DNA from: an uncultured Alphaproteobacteria bacterium | GTDB taxonomy: Bacteria; Pseudomonadota; Alphaproteobacteria; RF32; CAG-239 | Direction of reading: 5' to 3' | Assembly: GCA_934254675.1 (NCBI GenBank) | Contig: CAKQLP010000010.1 | Location: forward strand, 1-54,072 | DNA length: 54,072 bases | Shown: positions 16,299-24,589 of the stretch, one piece after another | How positions within the stretch are numbered: the stretch's first letter is position 1 | Layout: each line of letters begins with the position of its first letter | Position numbers and translations under genes: made by a program | Notes under the pieces: generated by a model | Told to the model about the DNA's origin: nothing | The model's database searches: none | The model's input: the letters and a program-made list of their open reading frames with translations, nothing else

Positions 16299-16970
16299 TT
16301 AACGCAAACTGTAATTCTTACAAAATTCCTTATAATTATCTTCTGTCAAATTATTCGGAAAGAACAGACAAGAAAAAACTGGCAAGCAACATAATTTCCA
16401 CCACTCTTTATAATCAAGTTCATCACACAACTTTGTTTTAACAGTTGAAAGCATAGCCACATCTGCAGCATACAGAGCCACAATTTCCATAACTTTCATA
16501 ATGCAATAATCCAACAAAACACTGGGCATTGCAGCACAAAAAGCGCACTGTTCTAAATCAAACGCCACCTCTTTATAGTAAGGATGATTATCTATGCAAG
16601 AATCCTTATAAGACCTAGCTGTCTGAAGTCTTGTGCTAATGTTACTGATAAGCTGTTGAACATCGCTTCCCGCGAATCTATCTACTGCCTCAGAACACTC
16701 TTTTGACACATCATACAACACATGCCTTTCATAGATTCGCACGGCAATTTGAAACAATCTTACCAATACATCAAAGTTCCTTTGCTTTGTGTTTTCACGA
16801 TTAGCAAAATACAAAGCTAAAAGCGGAGCTCTGGCGCAAATAGGTAAAGACAAAATAACACTCTCAAAATTAGCATACAGCGCATAGTAGGCATTTCTGT
16901 AATACTCATCAATCAGCGGCAACAGCTTTGCATAAGCGTTGTCTTTCGGAAAAAGATTAACCTGTCTCAT
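16299..16970 (-). CDS. Cysteine-rich protein of unknown function
   Basis: I do not recognise this 223-residue protein. It is largely helical and moderately hydrophobic, with about ten Cys concentrated in the C-terminal half (ECSEA, KDSCID, LEQCAFCAAM, DYCIMK, KLCDEL, KLCCLPVFSCLFF, EFCKNY). There is no signal peptide, and the Cys spacing matches no iron-sulfur motif I know. It has an excellent promoter (17012-17040) but no Shine-Dalgarno; the leader is A/T-only. It is a single-gene unit between the mraZ promoter and the interrupted pilin, closed by its own terminator. Confidence 0.7.
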   Translation of the reverse strand: MRQVNLFPKDNAYAKLLPLIDEYYRNAYYALYANFESVILSLPICARAPLLALYFANRENTKQRNFDVLVRLFQIAVRIYERHVLYDVSKECSEAVDRFAGSDVQQLISNISTRLQTARSYKDSCIDNHPYYKEVAFDLEQCAFCAAMPSVLLDYCIMKVMEIVALYAADVAMLSTVKTKLCDELDYKEWWKLCCLPVFSCLFFPNNLTEDNYKEFCKNYSLR

Positions 16971-17011
16971 AAAAAAATAATTTAAAATGTTAATAATAAA
17001 AAAGTAATGTC

Positions 17012-17040
17012 TTTATAACAAAATTCAGCAATTTTGTCAA
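17012..17040 (-). promoter_or_regulatory. Strong sigma70-type promoter of the orphan at 16299
   Basis: TTGACA and TATAAA are separated by exactly 17 bases on the minus strand, about 40 bases upstream of the start codon. Confidence 0.75.
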
Positions 17041-17154
17041 CTCTTCAACATAGTGAACTCAAACCACTGTTAACTTAAATTTAATTTATTTATCCTATAT
17101 TTTCTATACTTTATAAAAAGAGGAAAGAAAGATGAAAAATAAGCAATCAAAAGG

Positions 17155-17168
17155 TCTCTCTCTCTCTC
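17155..17168 (+). repeat. (TC)7 dinucleotide tract eight codons after a start codon
   Basis: Seven TC units directly follow codons MKNKQSK-G. Losing one unit or gaining two would put the ATG at 17132 in frame with the long frame leading into the pilin body; the present length gives a 13-codon peptide. This is the layout of a slipped-strand contingency tract, although a fused product would have an unusually long leader. Confidence 0.6.
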
Positions 17169-17709
17169 TGTAAATCCTAAACATTTGATTTCAGAGCGTT
17201 TTAAAGCTTCCACACATGGTTTTTGCCATTTTTTGAAAAAATTTGAGTCAGGGCGGAATCCCCTATTCTCCGTCATTCTCGAATTTATTCCGAGAATCCA
17301 TGCCAAACACTCTTCTGTGGATACTCGGGTCAAGCCCGAGTATGACAGAGAACAGAGTCTTATCAAGGGTTTGATGTTGTGTGTCAATGCGCCGCACTTT
17401 TGGAACGACGTGTACAAAAGAGGTACACGAGTGAGAAAAACGCAAGTAGTGACCAGACAGACAAATGAATGTATTGAAACCGCGGAGAGTGGTGTAGATA
17501 AAGTGGTTTCTAGCTGCGAGAAAAATCCTAATGTACATAAGACGTACATGAATTTTTTGAGACAGCGTAAAACCGCTTTAGATGCGCCGCTACACGCGGT
17601 TTCCTCTGGACGACTTCTTCCGCAATGTGCACCAGATGCGACGGGATTTTTAAGCGACGTGTACAAAAGAAGTACACGAGCGCGAAAATTCCTAGTAGAT
17701 GGCGTGCAG
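17155..17709. repeat. Palindrome-rich modular repeat element inserted in a pilin gene
   Basis: The insert holds at least seven hairpins: ATTCTCG/CGAGAAT (17275-17297), ATACTCGGG/CCCGAGTAT (17321-17343), CGTGTAC/GTACACG (17409-17429 and again 17658-17678), GAAACC/GGTTTC (17476-17510), ATGTAC/GTACAT (17531-17549), AAACCGC/GCGGTTT (17570-17602) and CTTCTTCCGCA/TGCGGAAGAAG (17614-17720). A direct repeat of about 60 bp (17386-17449 and 17634-17698) carries the GTGTAC hairpin. Both strands are open for most of the length, and no transposase motif is visible. The first two hairpins resemble the REP-like dispersed repeats that read as VKPEYD or LDPSIH in proteobacterial genomes. Confidence 0.7.
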
Positions 17710-18374
17710 TGCGGAAGAAGCATGATTGAAATGCTCGGCGTCCTCGCCATTATTGGTGTGTTGAGCGTTGGTGGTATTCAAGGCTATACAAAAGCTATGC
17801 GCGAATATCGTTCTAATCAGCAAAAACAACAGCTTTCTCAAGTATTCAGCACTGTCATTTCATTAAAAAACTCTATCGGCGACTATCCTCAAACTTTTGA
17901 CAATATAACCTACATTTTAGACGCACTCAACGAAATTCCAGACGGCTTTAGTTATAAAAATCAGAGGTTACACGACGATTATGGAAATATCATATTGTTG
18001 CGTCATGGTTTACAAACATGGACAAATGAAGATGGATCCTCTGGATCTGCTTATTATTACTTATTAACTCTGCAATTTTCCGGTAACGGCTTCCTTTTTT
18101 CTCCTGATGGTGAAGATTTTTGCCGCAACGCCTTATTGACAGTTCAAGCTTTTAGAAATGATATAAAATCAATAAACCTTCTAATTACAACTCAATCATC
18201 TAAAGTCAGTGACAGCAAACCTTTAGGCGGTAAAAATCTTGATGAGGCAATTTCCTCTCCCGTCAAAATCCAGCAGACCTGCCAATTTTGCAAATCGTCC
18301 ACATCCCTTTGCAATCTTAACATCGTTATTAATAAATGAAAGAGAAAATTCTTAGTCCTTCTCCTTCATTAAAA

Positions 18375-19748
18375 CTACAAGCGTTTCCAAGTTGTACCCT
18401 GCGCGCCATCTTCCAACACAATGCCTTTTTCTTTTAATTCATTGCGAATGGCATCAGCCGTTGCCCAATCTTTATTCTTTTTAGCTTCGGCACGTTTGGC
18501 TATCAACGTTTCAATTTCAGAATTGTCGTCATCTGCGCCCTTAAACCAACTTTCAGCATCGTTATACAACAATCCCAACATATAAGCGTTTGCCAATAAC
18601 TCGGATTTATATTTTGAGCGTTCTTCAATTGTTTCCGCTTTGTTTAAGTTACTTAACGTTTCATGCAAATAAGAAAGAGCCAACGGCGTATTAAGGTCAT
18701 CGGCCAAAGCGTTGATAAGTTTTTCACTTGGCGCAACTTTTTCCGCCGGAACATCGGCGTTTTTCAAAAGAGCGTTATAGAACTTGTCTAAAATGTTTTT
18801 AGCCTGCTCCAAACCTTCAAACGTAAAGTTAAACGGCTGATGATAATGAGTGGTTAAAAACAGCAAACGTAACGCTTCGGCCGGATATTTAGCCAATATT
18901 TCATCAACAGTGTAAAAATTTCCTAAAGACTTAGACATCTTTACGCCATTAATCATTAACATTCCGGTATGCACCCAATAATGGGCAAAATGCGTTCCCG
19001 GGTAGGCACAGCACGATTGCGCGCACTCATTTTCGTGGTGGGGAAAAATCAAATCAGAACCGCCGCCGTGAATATCAAAATCATTGCCTAAAAGCTTTGA
19101 ACTCATGGCCGAACATTCCAAATGCCACCCCGGACGACCATAACCCCACGGACTGTTCCACCCCGGTTGATCCGCGTCTGATGGCTTCCATAAAATAAAA
19201 TCGGCCGGATTCTTTTTATAGCTTGCAACTTCAATCCGCGCGCCGGCGACCATTTCTTTCATTGAGCGACCGGACAAAAAACCATAATTAGGCATAGAAT
19301 CAACATCAAACAAAACCTGATTTTCGGCAATATAAGCGTGACCATTTTGCAAGAGTAATTCCACCAATTTAATCATTTCCGGAATATATTCCGTGGCTCT
19401 CGGACGATAATTAGGTGACAAAACATTCAGTTTTTTCATATCGTCCAAATACCAATTATAGGTCTGTTCGGTAATTTCACGAATCGATTTACCGGTTTCT
19501 TTGTGCTTGTTTAAAATTTTATCATCCACATCGGTAATGTTGGAAACATAGGTAACGTGCTCTTGACCATAAACATAGCACAAAAGACGATATAGCACAT
19601 CGTAAACAACCGGAGTTTTGGCGTTTCCCAAGTGGGCTTTGTCATAAACAGTCGGACCACAGACATACATTCGCACATTAGAAGCGTCAATCGGAACAAA
19701 TTCTTCTTTGCGCTGCTTTAAGGTGTTATGCAAATATATATTGGTCAT
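18375..19748 (-). CDS. cysS: Cysteinyl-tRNA synthetase
   Basis: The 457-residue class I synthetase has the HIGH-equivalent AHLGNAKTPVVYDVL (residues about 38-52), the KMSKS loop VKMSKSLGNF, and the zinc ligands in YVCGPTVYD, WHLECSAMS and HHENECAQS. It charges tRNA-Cys in the cytosol. It lies 20 bp after gltX on the minus strand, so the two synthetases probably share a transcript. The length is the family norm. Confidence 0.97.
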   Translation of the reverse strand: MTNIYLHNTLKQRKEEFVPIDASNVRMYVCGPTVYDKAHLGNAKTPVVYDVLYRLLCYVYGQEHVTYVSNITDVDDKILNKHKETGKSIREITEQTYNWYLDDMKKLNVLSPNYRPRATEYIPEMIKLVELLLQNGHAYIAENQVLFDVDSMPNYGFLSGRSMKEMVAGARIEVASYKKNPADFILWKPSDADQPGWNSPWGYGRPGWHLECSAMSSKLLGNDFDIHGGGSDLIFPHHENECAQSCCAYPGTHFAHYWVHTGMLMINGVKMSKSLGNFYTVDEILAKYPAEALRLLFLTTHYHQPFNFTFEGLEQAKNILDKFYNALLKNADVPAEKVAPSEKLINALADDLNTPLALSYLHETLSNLNKAETIEERSKYKSELLANAYMLGLLYNDAESWFKGADDDNSEIETLIAKRAEAKKNKDWATADAIRNELKEKGIVLEDGAQGTTWKRL

Positions 19749-19768
19749 AGTTTCCTCCTGTTTTCACT

Positions 19769-21091
19769 TTAAGCTTTTTGCCCCAACAAACGTTGTTTTG
19801 CCTTTGAATAACCAATCAGCGGCAATAAAATTTTGAGTTCTGGACCATCATCAAGCGCGGTTAAAGCTTTGCGCAAAGGATGAAACAACTCGCGGCCTTT
19901 TTTACCGCTTTGAGCTTTCAGCGCGGCAAGCCATTCGTTGAAAGTGTTTGCGGTCCAAGGTTCGGTCGGCAATAATTCCGCGGCCAAATCAGTCAGGTTT
20001 TTATCTTCAATAATCGGCAAAACTTCTTTGTGACAGATATTTTCCCAAACCTTAATATCGTCAACAACGGTCAAGTTGGCGCGCACATCGTTCCAAAATG
20101 TTTCATCGGCGTCAATGCGGTCTTTTACCAAAGAATAAGGCATTGAACGAACCACTTTGGTGTTAAAGTGCTTTAATTCTTCTTCATCAAATTTTGGCTG
20201 AGAGCGTCCCAATTTGCCAAAGTCCAATGATTCTGCCAACTCGTCTAATGAATAATATGGTTCAATAGCGTCTGAAGTGCCAAGTTTGGCCAAAAACGCG
20301 CAAATAGCCATAGGTTCCACGCCCTCAGCCTTCAATTCACGCACACCTAAACTGCCCAAACGTTTGGATAATTTTCCTTCTGTACCGGTTAAAAGCGGCA
20401 AGTGGGCAAAAGTCGGAACTTTACCACCGATAGCTTCAAACATTTGAATCTGTGACGCGGTATTGGTTGTATGGTCTTCACCGCGAACAATATGAGTAAT
20501 GCCAAAGTCGCTATCATCAATGCAAGAAGGCAAGTGATATAAATAGCTGCCATCCTCGCGAATAATAATCGGGTCACTGAGTTTTTCCGCCTCATAACGG
20601 CAATGGCCGCGCACAATGTCATCCCATTCAATCACGCCATCAAGCAATTTAAAACGATAGTGCGGTTTACGACCTTCCGCCTTGAATTTGGCTAAATCTT
20701 CGTCAGTATAACGCAAAGCCTGACGATCATAAACCGGAGCCAAACCTTTAGCCATGGCGCGTTTACGTTTAATTTCAAGTTCTTCCGGAGTTTCGTAGCA
20801 AGCATAAATACGACCTTCCGCCATCAAACGCTCTTTCACCTCATTATAACGATCAAAACGCGCTGACTGACGAGCCTCCTCACACCAATTAAACCCAAGC
20901 CAAATCAAACTTTCCCGCATGGCGTCTTCATATTCTTTTTTTGAACGAAGACTATCCGTATCATCAATTCTCAGCATAAATTTTCCGCCGAGTTTTTTAG
21001 CCAGAAGCCAGTTAAACAAAGCTGTTCTGGTGTTGCCAATATGCATAAAGCCGGTAGGGCTTGGAGCAAATCTTACTTTTATTTCAGACAT
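19769..21091 (-). CDS. gltX: Glutamyl-tRNA synthetase
   Basis: The 440-residue class I synthetase has the HIGH motif as GFMHIGNTRTALFNWLLA (residues about 14-31) and the KMSKS loop as EGKLSKRLGS. At 440 residues it is shorter than the 470-480 residues typical of GltX. Many alphaproteobacteria have a second GltX that charges tRNA-Gln; whether this copy does so cannot be read from sequence alone. It heads the gltX-cysS pair. Confidence 0.95.
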   Translation of the reverse strand: MSEIKVRFAPSPTGFMHIGNTRTALFNWLLAKKLGGKFMLRIDDTDSLRSKKEYEDAMRESLIWLGFNWCEEARQSARFDRYNEVKERLMAEGRIYACYETPEELEIKRKRAMAKGLAPVYDRQALRYTDEDLAKFKAEGRKPHYRFKLLDGVIEWDDIVRGHCRYEAEKLSDPIIIREDGSYLYHLPSCIDDSDFGITHIVRGEDHTTNTASQIQMFEAIGGKVPTFAHLPLLTGTEGKLSKRLGSLGVRELKAEGVEPMAICAFLAKLGTSDAIEPYYSLDELAESLDFGKLGRSQPKFDEEELKHFNTKVVRSMPYSLVKDRIDADETFWNDVRANLTVVDDIKVWENICHKEVLPIIEDKNLTDLAAELLPTEPWTANTFNEWLAALKAQSGKKGRELFHPLRKALTALDDGPELKILLPLIGYSKAKQRLLGQKA

Positions 21092-21165
21092 TTATTTTCC
21101 TATATTTTTGCGCAAATTATTAAAATCTTTGCGTATAATATAGAGATTGCCCTTTGATTTCAACA

Positions 21166-21846
21166 TTAAAATGCAGAGTTTTCCAGATTTTGTTCATTTT
21201 TTTGTTCATTGTCTTTGGTAATTGTTTCCAAATCTTCCAAAAACCAATCTAATTCTTCATCATTGTCTTCATAAATCATTTTATAAAATCGGTTGCGCAT
21301 AGCCACAAGTAAACTGCTTTCACCTATTTTTAAATCTTTGACTTGTATTTGCCCGTTATTTTTGGTTAAAGAAAACAAAACATTAAACCCGCTTTCATTC
21401 TTTGTATCAGTAGAATTCATTATTTTTTTTAATTTAATCAAACACCATACATCAGCCCCTGTTTTTGTCGGTAAAACCTTTTGCACCTTAAAACCTATAC
21501 TATCACTTCCAAAATCCAAAGGATAACTTTTATATATGCTGCTCATATATCTCTTGAATAACGGAACATATTTTTGTTGTTGCGCCATGGTCATTTTTTT
21601 CCAATATTTTCCACAAACAAACTTTGCCGCATTATCCAAATCTATATCTTTATAAAAAATGGCGTCCAGTTCTTTATATTTTCGTTCCAAATTTTTGTCA
21701 GCCAATATGCGCAAAATTTGTTCTCCTTTGCTATTTGCCCACTTTTCGGCATCGCTCGGATTAATTTTTTCCGCCGCAAAACAAGCATAAGAACTAACAA
21801 AACTCAAAAAGAGTATAATAAGTAACAAAAAATATTTTCTTTTCAT
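21166..21846 (-). CDS. mlaC: MlaC-family phospholipid-binding periplasmic protein
   Basis: The 226-residue protein has a Sec signal peptide (FLLLIILFLSFVSSYACFAA) and the MlaC/Ttg2D fold landmarks: DLDNAAKFVCGKYWKKMT, QQQKYVPLFKRYMSSIY and the strand VWCLIKLKK. A 20-residue acidic Glu/Asn-rich tail is unusual. MlaC ferries phospholipids between the outer membrane and the MlaFEBD complex. The transporter genes lie about 22 kb away (43961-47184) instead of beside it. The gene is divergent from the AapJ-like gene, with 46 bp between the starts. Confidence 0.8.
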   Translation of the reverse strand: MKRKYFLLLIILFLSFVSSYACFAAEKINPSDAEKWANSKGEQILRILADKNLERKYKELDAIFYKDIDLDNAAKFVCGKYWKKMTMAQQQKYVPLFKRYMSSIYKSYPLDFGSDSIGFKVQKVLPTKTGADVWCLIKLKKIMNSTDTKNESGFNVLFSLTKNNGQIQVKDLKIGESSLLVAMRNRFYKMIYEDNDEELDWFLEDLETITKDNEQKNEQNLENSAF

Positions 21847-21892
21847 TTCAAATCCTATAAACTAATCTTGATATAGAATATATTAGCATAAA

Positions 21893-22993
21893 ATGGTTAA
21901 AAAGATGAAAATATTTTTTGCACTCGGCATAATAGCAACAAGTTTAACAATTACATCGGCTCAGGCACAAGTTCGTTCCGATTATATAGAAACAATTCCG
22001 TATCCGCGGCAAGAAATTCATCATCCTTATGCGCCGCAAGTTCAACCGCAAAAAAGTCCCATTGAGCAAATGGTATGGAACAATAAAGTCCGTTGTGGCA
22101 GCGACTTAAGTGTAAAATCTTATGCTTATAAAGAAGACGGGGTCTGGAACGGCATCGACGCCGATTTATGCCGCATTCTTGCTCAAGCAATTCTTGGAGA
22201 CAACAAAAAAATTCAGATGGTCAATGTTTCACAAAAAAATATGACAAGAGCGTTTAACGAAGACCGAATAGACGTTATGCTCAGCGGCGGTGCTTATTCA
22301 GCCCAAACAGAAACATCCGGTCAAGCTTTGAGTGCGGGCTTTTTATATTATGATCATCAAATGCTTATGGTTCACGAAGATGATTCTGAAAACCTAAATG
22401 ATTATAACGGTAAAAAAATTTGTTTATCCACAGATTCTGATTACTACAAAAATTTTGACGACTACAATTTACGCCACAATTTAGGGCTCACTTATTTAAC
22501 TTTTGGCACTCTAAAAGAAGCAAAAGAAGCATTTATGCTTAATCGTTGTCAAATGATGACCGCCAGCGGCTTGATGCTAAATGGCATTTTAAAAGATTTA
22601 TCCGGCGCCAAAGCTAAAATTCTTCCGCAACAAATTGCCATACACCCTGTTTATGCTTACGTCAAAAAAGATAACAATGAGTTGCGTTTAGCCTTGAAAT
22701 GGATATTCAATGCTCTGTTTTTAGCCGAAAGATATAATATTAATGCCCAAAATCTAAATTTTTACGCCTCTAACGACAATCCGGAAATTCGCAATCTTCT
22801 TGGTGACGAGCCTCAAATGTGGGAAAATCTGAAATTAAAACCTCGTTGGCTAAAAGAAACCATATCTTTATTTGGAAACTATAAAGATATTTACGATAAA
22901 AACTTAGGAGAAGATTCTGATTATAACTTAAAAAGGAGCGAAGGGCGCCTTGTTAAAGACGGCGGAACCATTTACCCAATACCCTTTATATAA
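21893..22993 (+). CDS. Amino-acid ABC transporter substrate-binding protein, AapJ-like (SBP_bac_3)
   Basis: The 366-residue secreted protein has a signal peptide (cleavage near AQA-Q), a Pro/Gln-rich linker (about residues 28-55), then a family 3 solute-binding domain: VRCGSDLSVKSYAYKEDGVW, NGIDADLCRILAQAILGD and IDVMLSGGAYSAQTE. These match the AapJ type of general L-amino-acid binding protein. No permease or ATPase gene is adjacent, so it is an orphan receptor. Two ATG codons (21893, 21905) are possible starts and neither has a good ribosome site. The C-terminal 70 residues are more divergent. Confidence 0.8.
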   Translation: MVKKMKIFFALGIIATSLTITSAQAQVRSDYIETIPYPRQEIHHPYAPQVQPQKSPIEQMVWNNKVRCGSDLSVKSYAYKEDGVWNGIDADLCRILAQAILGDNKKIQMVNVSQKNMTRAFNEDRIDVMLSGGAYSAQTETSGQALSAGFLYYDHQMLMVHEDDSENLNDYNGKKICLSTDSDYYKNFDDYNLRHNLGLTYLTFGTLKEAKEAFMLNRCQMMTASGLMLNGILKDLSGAKAKILPQQIAIHPVYAYVKKDNNELRLALKWIFNALFLAERYNINAQNLNFYASNDNPEIRNLLGDEPQMWENLKLKPRWLKETISLFGNYKDIYDKNLGEDSDYNLKRSEGRLVKDGGTIYPIPFI

Positions 22994-23082
22994 AAAAATT
23001 AAATTTAGCTGAAATAATGCTTGATTTTCATATCAGATGCGTGTATCAATGAGCAGTCAGGTTATAATGCCTGTTAATTTAT

Positions 23083-23158
23083 AGGGGTATAGCTCAGTTG
23101 GTAGAGCATCGGTCTCCAAAACCGAGTGTCGTGAGTTCGAATCTTACTGCCCCTGCCA
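23083..23158 (+). tRNA. tRNA-Trp (anticodon CCA)
   Basis: Acceptor AGGGGTA/TGCCCCT, D-arm TAGCTCAGTTGGTAGAGCA, anticodon stem-loop TCGGT-CTCCAAA-ACCGA, T-loop GTTCGAATC and an encoded CCA are all present. TATAAT lies at 23063-23068. In many alphaproteobacteria this tRNA sits just ahead of secE; here 2 kb of foreign debris intervenes. Confidence 0.97.
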
Positions 23159-23190
23159 TAAAACAGCCGCCGCTTAGGCGGTTTTTTTTG
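23140..23190 (+). repeat. tRNA-Trp 3' end plus terminator, copy 1 of a direct repeat
   Basis: Fifty-one bases, from AATCTTACTGCC in the T-arm through the CCA end and terminator to TTTTTTTTG, are identical to 23302-23352, and similarity continues more loosely for about 25 bases. The offset is 162 bp. Confidence 0.95.
23167..23189 (+). terminator. Terminator of tRNA-Trp
   Basis: CCGCC-GCTTA-GGCGG hairpin followed by eight T. Confidence 0.85.
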
Positions 23191-23301
23191 GCATTTGGGG
23201 CGGTTGATGAGAACTCACGAGAAAGTGGTTCGACCGCAAACGAAAGGCGGACACCAGAACGCCGGTGAGCGTAAGCGAATGAGCGCTGTGGCGGCGGAGC
23301 C

Positions 23302-23352
23302 AATCTTACTGCCCCTGCCATAAAACAGCCGCCGCTTAGGCGGTTTTTTTTG
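23302..23352 (+). repeat. tRNA-Trp 3' end plus terminator, copy 2
   Basis: An exact copy of 23140-23190 without the 5' part of the tRNA, so not a gene. It looks like an attachment-site or tandem duplication made during integration at the tRNA. The 110 bp between the copies are GC-rich with short repeats and no credible gene. Confidence 0.9.
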
Positions 23353-23466
23353 TGGCATTTGGGGCGATTGATAAGGGCTCACGGGCTCATCGTCAAAGTT
23401 GGAGGCAGAGTAAAAAAGTTATAAAAAAATCATTCATCAATTCGTTTGTTTTTCATCATAAATAAG

Positions 23467-23616
23467 TTAAGCACATAAAACTCTAATTCGCAATCGATAA
23501 TTTTCAAAATTTCTAAAACCATACGCTCGTCGTTGGATTAGTTTCATCTTTCTATGAAATCCCTCTGTTATCCCATTACTTCTCGTAAATCTGAACATTC
23601 TTCCAATTTCTTCTTG
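23467..23616 (-). pseudogene. C-terminal remnant of an ISL3-family transposase
   Basis: The minus strand reads MFRFTRSNGITEGFHRKMKL, then IQRRAYGFRNFENYRLRIRV, then LCA and a stop. The SNGITEGFH and RRAYGFRNFENYR motifs are the conserved C-terminus of ISL3 transposases (DDE_Tnp_ISL3). A stop codon interrupts the frame upstream and the rest of the gene is missing, so this is a dead fragment of about 50 codons. Confidence 0.85.
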
Positions 23617-23632
23617 CTAATTTTCTATTGTA

Positions 23633-23905
23633 ATGGACCATGAAGTATGGTATTGCATAGATGGTTTACCAAATCGAAATTTTTATAAAGAGCTGATCCA
23701 AAAAGCAGGCGCTGAAACGGAACTTGTCTATATGAAAGCCAGTAAGGAGCTTTTGCAAAAAAGACTATATAAAAGAAATCAGGTCTTAAATGCCAATTCG
23801 CCGTTTGTGATAACAGATGAAATATTGGAACATCATTATCACGCATTTCAGGAGCCATGGGGCGAAGGAGAAAAAGATTATGTAATGACATGGCAACACA
23901 AATAG
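23633..23905 (+). pseudogene. C-terminal fragment of a P-loop (AAA_33-like) kinase
   Basis: The 90-residue frame contains ELVYMKASKELLQKRLYKRN and a tail ITDEILEHHYHAFQEPWGEG, typical of the second half of small ATP-binding kinases of the AAA_33/zeta-toxin-like group common in Firmicutes. The N-terminal half with the Walker A loop is absent; sequence upstream belongs to the ISL3 remnant. There is no ribosome site before the first ATG. It is therefore probably a truncated, inactive gene. Confidence 0.6.
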
Positions 23906-23957
23906 AAATTCAAGTTTGGAGAATTGAGAAAATCGAAATTTATAAAGGAGAATATTG

Positions 23958-24560
23958 ATGAATCTATTTTTATGTTCGCACTTTTCAAGTGTAGGAAGTC
24001 TGATAAAGGAAGAAATTGAAAATAAGAAAGTCGCATTTATTCCAACAGCTTCACTGCGTGAAGGCTACACCGGTTATGTCGGCTCGGCTCGAAAATTATT
24101 CAAAAAGTTGGGAGCAATCGTAACTGAAATTGATATTTCAACGGAGGCTTATTCAACGATACAGTCTGTTTTTGAAGAAGCAGATGTGATATATTTTACC
24201 GGCGGAAATTCTTTCTTTCTTATGGACCAGCTCCGTAAAACGGGAACTGATGGGCTGCTGAAAAAGGAATTGGCAAATGGAAAATTGATGATCGGCGAGT
24301 CGGCAGGCGCAATTATATGCGCTCCAAGCATCCAATATATCGAGCAAATGGATGAAAAGCCGGAGGACTACTCACAAGAAGATGATGCAGGGCTTGATTT
24401 GATTGATTTCTATGTTCTTCCGCATTATCTTACAGCACCATTTAAGAAAGTTACCGAGAAAATAATGACTGAGTTTTCGGATTTGAATCTATGCCCAATT
24501 AACAACCGTCAGGGAATTGTAATTGATGGTGAAGATTCAAAGGTTATTTGCAAAGACTAA
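23958..24560 (+). CDS. Peptidase S51-family (peptidase E-like) protein
   Basis: The 200-residue protein has the nucleophile motif GESAGAIICAPS (Ser about residue 115), preceded by VIYFTGGNSFFLMDQL, the family's substrate-binding strand, and followed by GLDLIDFYVLPHYL. Peptidase S51 members are cytosolic Asp-dipeptidases or cyanophycinase relatives. The ATG at 23958 is chosen since GGAG lies seven bases upstream; the TTG one codon earlier is poorer. It looks intact. Its neighbours are mobile-element fragments and homologs of this form are frequent in Firmicutes, so acquisition by transfer is likely (inference). Confidence 0.82.
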   Translation: MNLFLCSHFSSVGSLIKEEIENKKVAFIPTASLREGYTGYVGSARKLFKKLGAIVTEIDISTEAYSTIQSVFEEADVIYFTGGNSFFLMDQLRKTGTDGLLKKELANGKLMIGESAGAIICAPSIQYIEQMDEKPEDYSQEDDAGLDLIDFYVLPHYLTAPFKKVTEKIMTEFSDLNLCPINNRQGIVIDGEDSKVICKD

Positions 24561-24589
24561 TTTGAAAATTCCAGGTTGTCAGATTGTAA

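Larger units (their letters stand above)
17132..18339 (+). pseudogene. Pilin-like gene interrupted after codon 8 by a palindrome-rich insert
   Basis: GAGGAAAG then ATG at 17132 gives MKNKQSKG, the kind of leader seen on the other pilins here, but the frame ends at a TAA at 17171. The pilin body resumes in another frame at 17713 with GRSMIEMLGVLAIIGVLSVG and runs to 18339 (about 209 residues; Cys at the C-terminus: QQTCQFCKSSTSLC). The natural gene would join KG directly to RSMIEML, so the stretch 17155-17709 is an insertion. The body's frame is open upstream through the whole insert (a 384-residue reading with a TTG at 17185), but no credible start lies in it; GTG at 17704 is possible without a ribosome site. 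Either the gene is broken or it is switched by changes in the (TC)7 tract. Confidence 0.7.

Noticed and set aside
17405..17680. Peptide-like runs DVYKRG and DVYKRS reminiscent of the DVYKRQ sequencing-adapter artefact
   Set aside because: The underlying DNA (GACGTGTACAAAAGA) differs from the transposase adapter and forms a genuine hairpin with GTACACG; it occurs twice in a larger 60-bp repeat, so contamination is unlikely.
17070..17750. A 226-codon minus-strand open frame across the pilin insert
   Set aside because: It covers the REP-like palindromes and the pilin start in antisense, has no ribosome site and no recognisable domain. Open frames on both strands here reflect the repeat composition.
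18334..18370. Hairpin AATGAA-GAGAA / TTCTC-TTCATT between the pilin body and cysS
   Set aside because: Arms pair well, but the loop is long and neither side has a proper T run, so I do not call it a terminator.
23094..23321. Minus-strand 75-codon frame with GAVRFELTTLGFGDRCSTN
   Set aside because: It is the reverse complement of tRNA-Trp and its duplicated 3' end, a well-known false gene.
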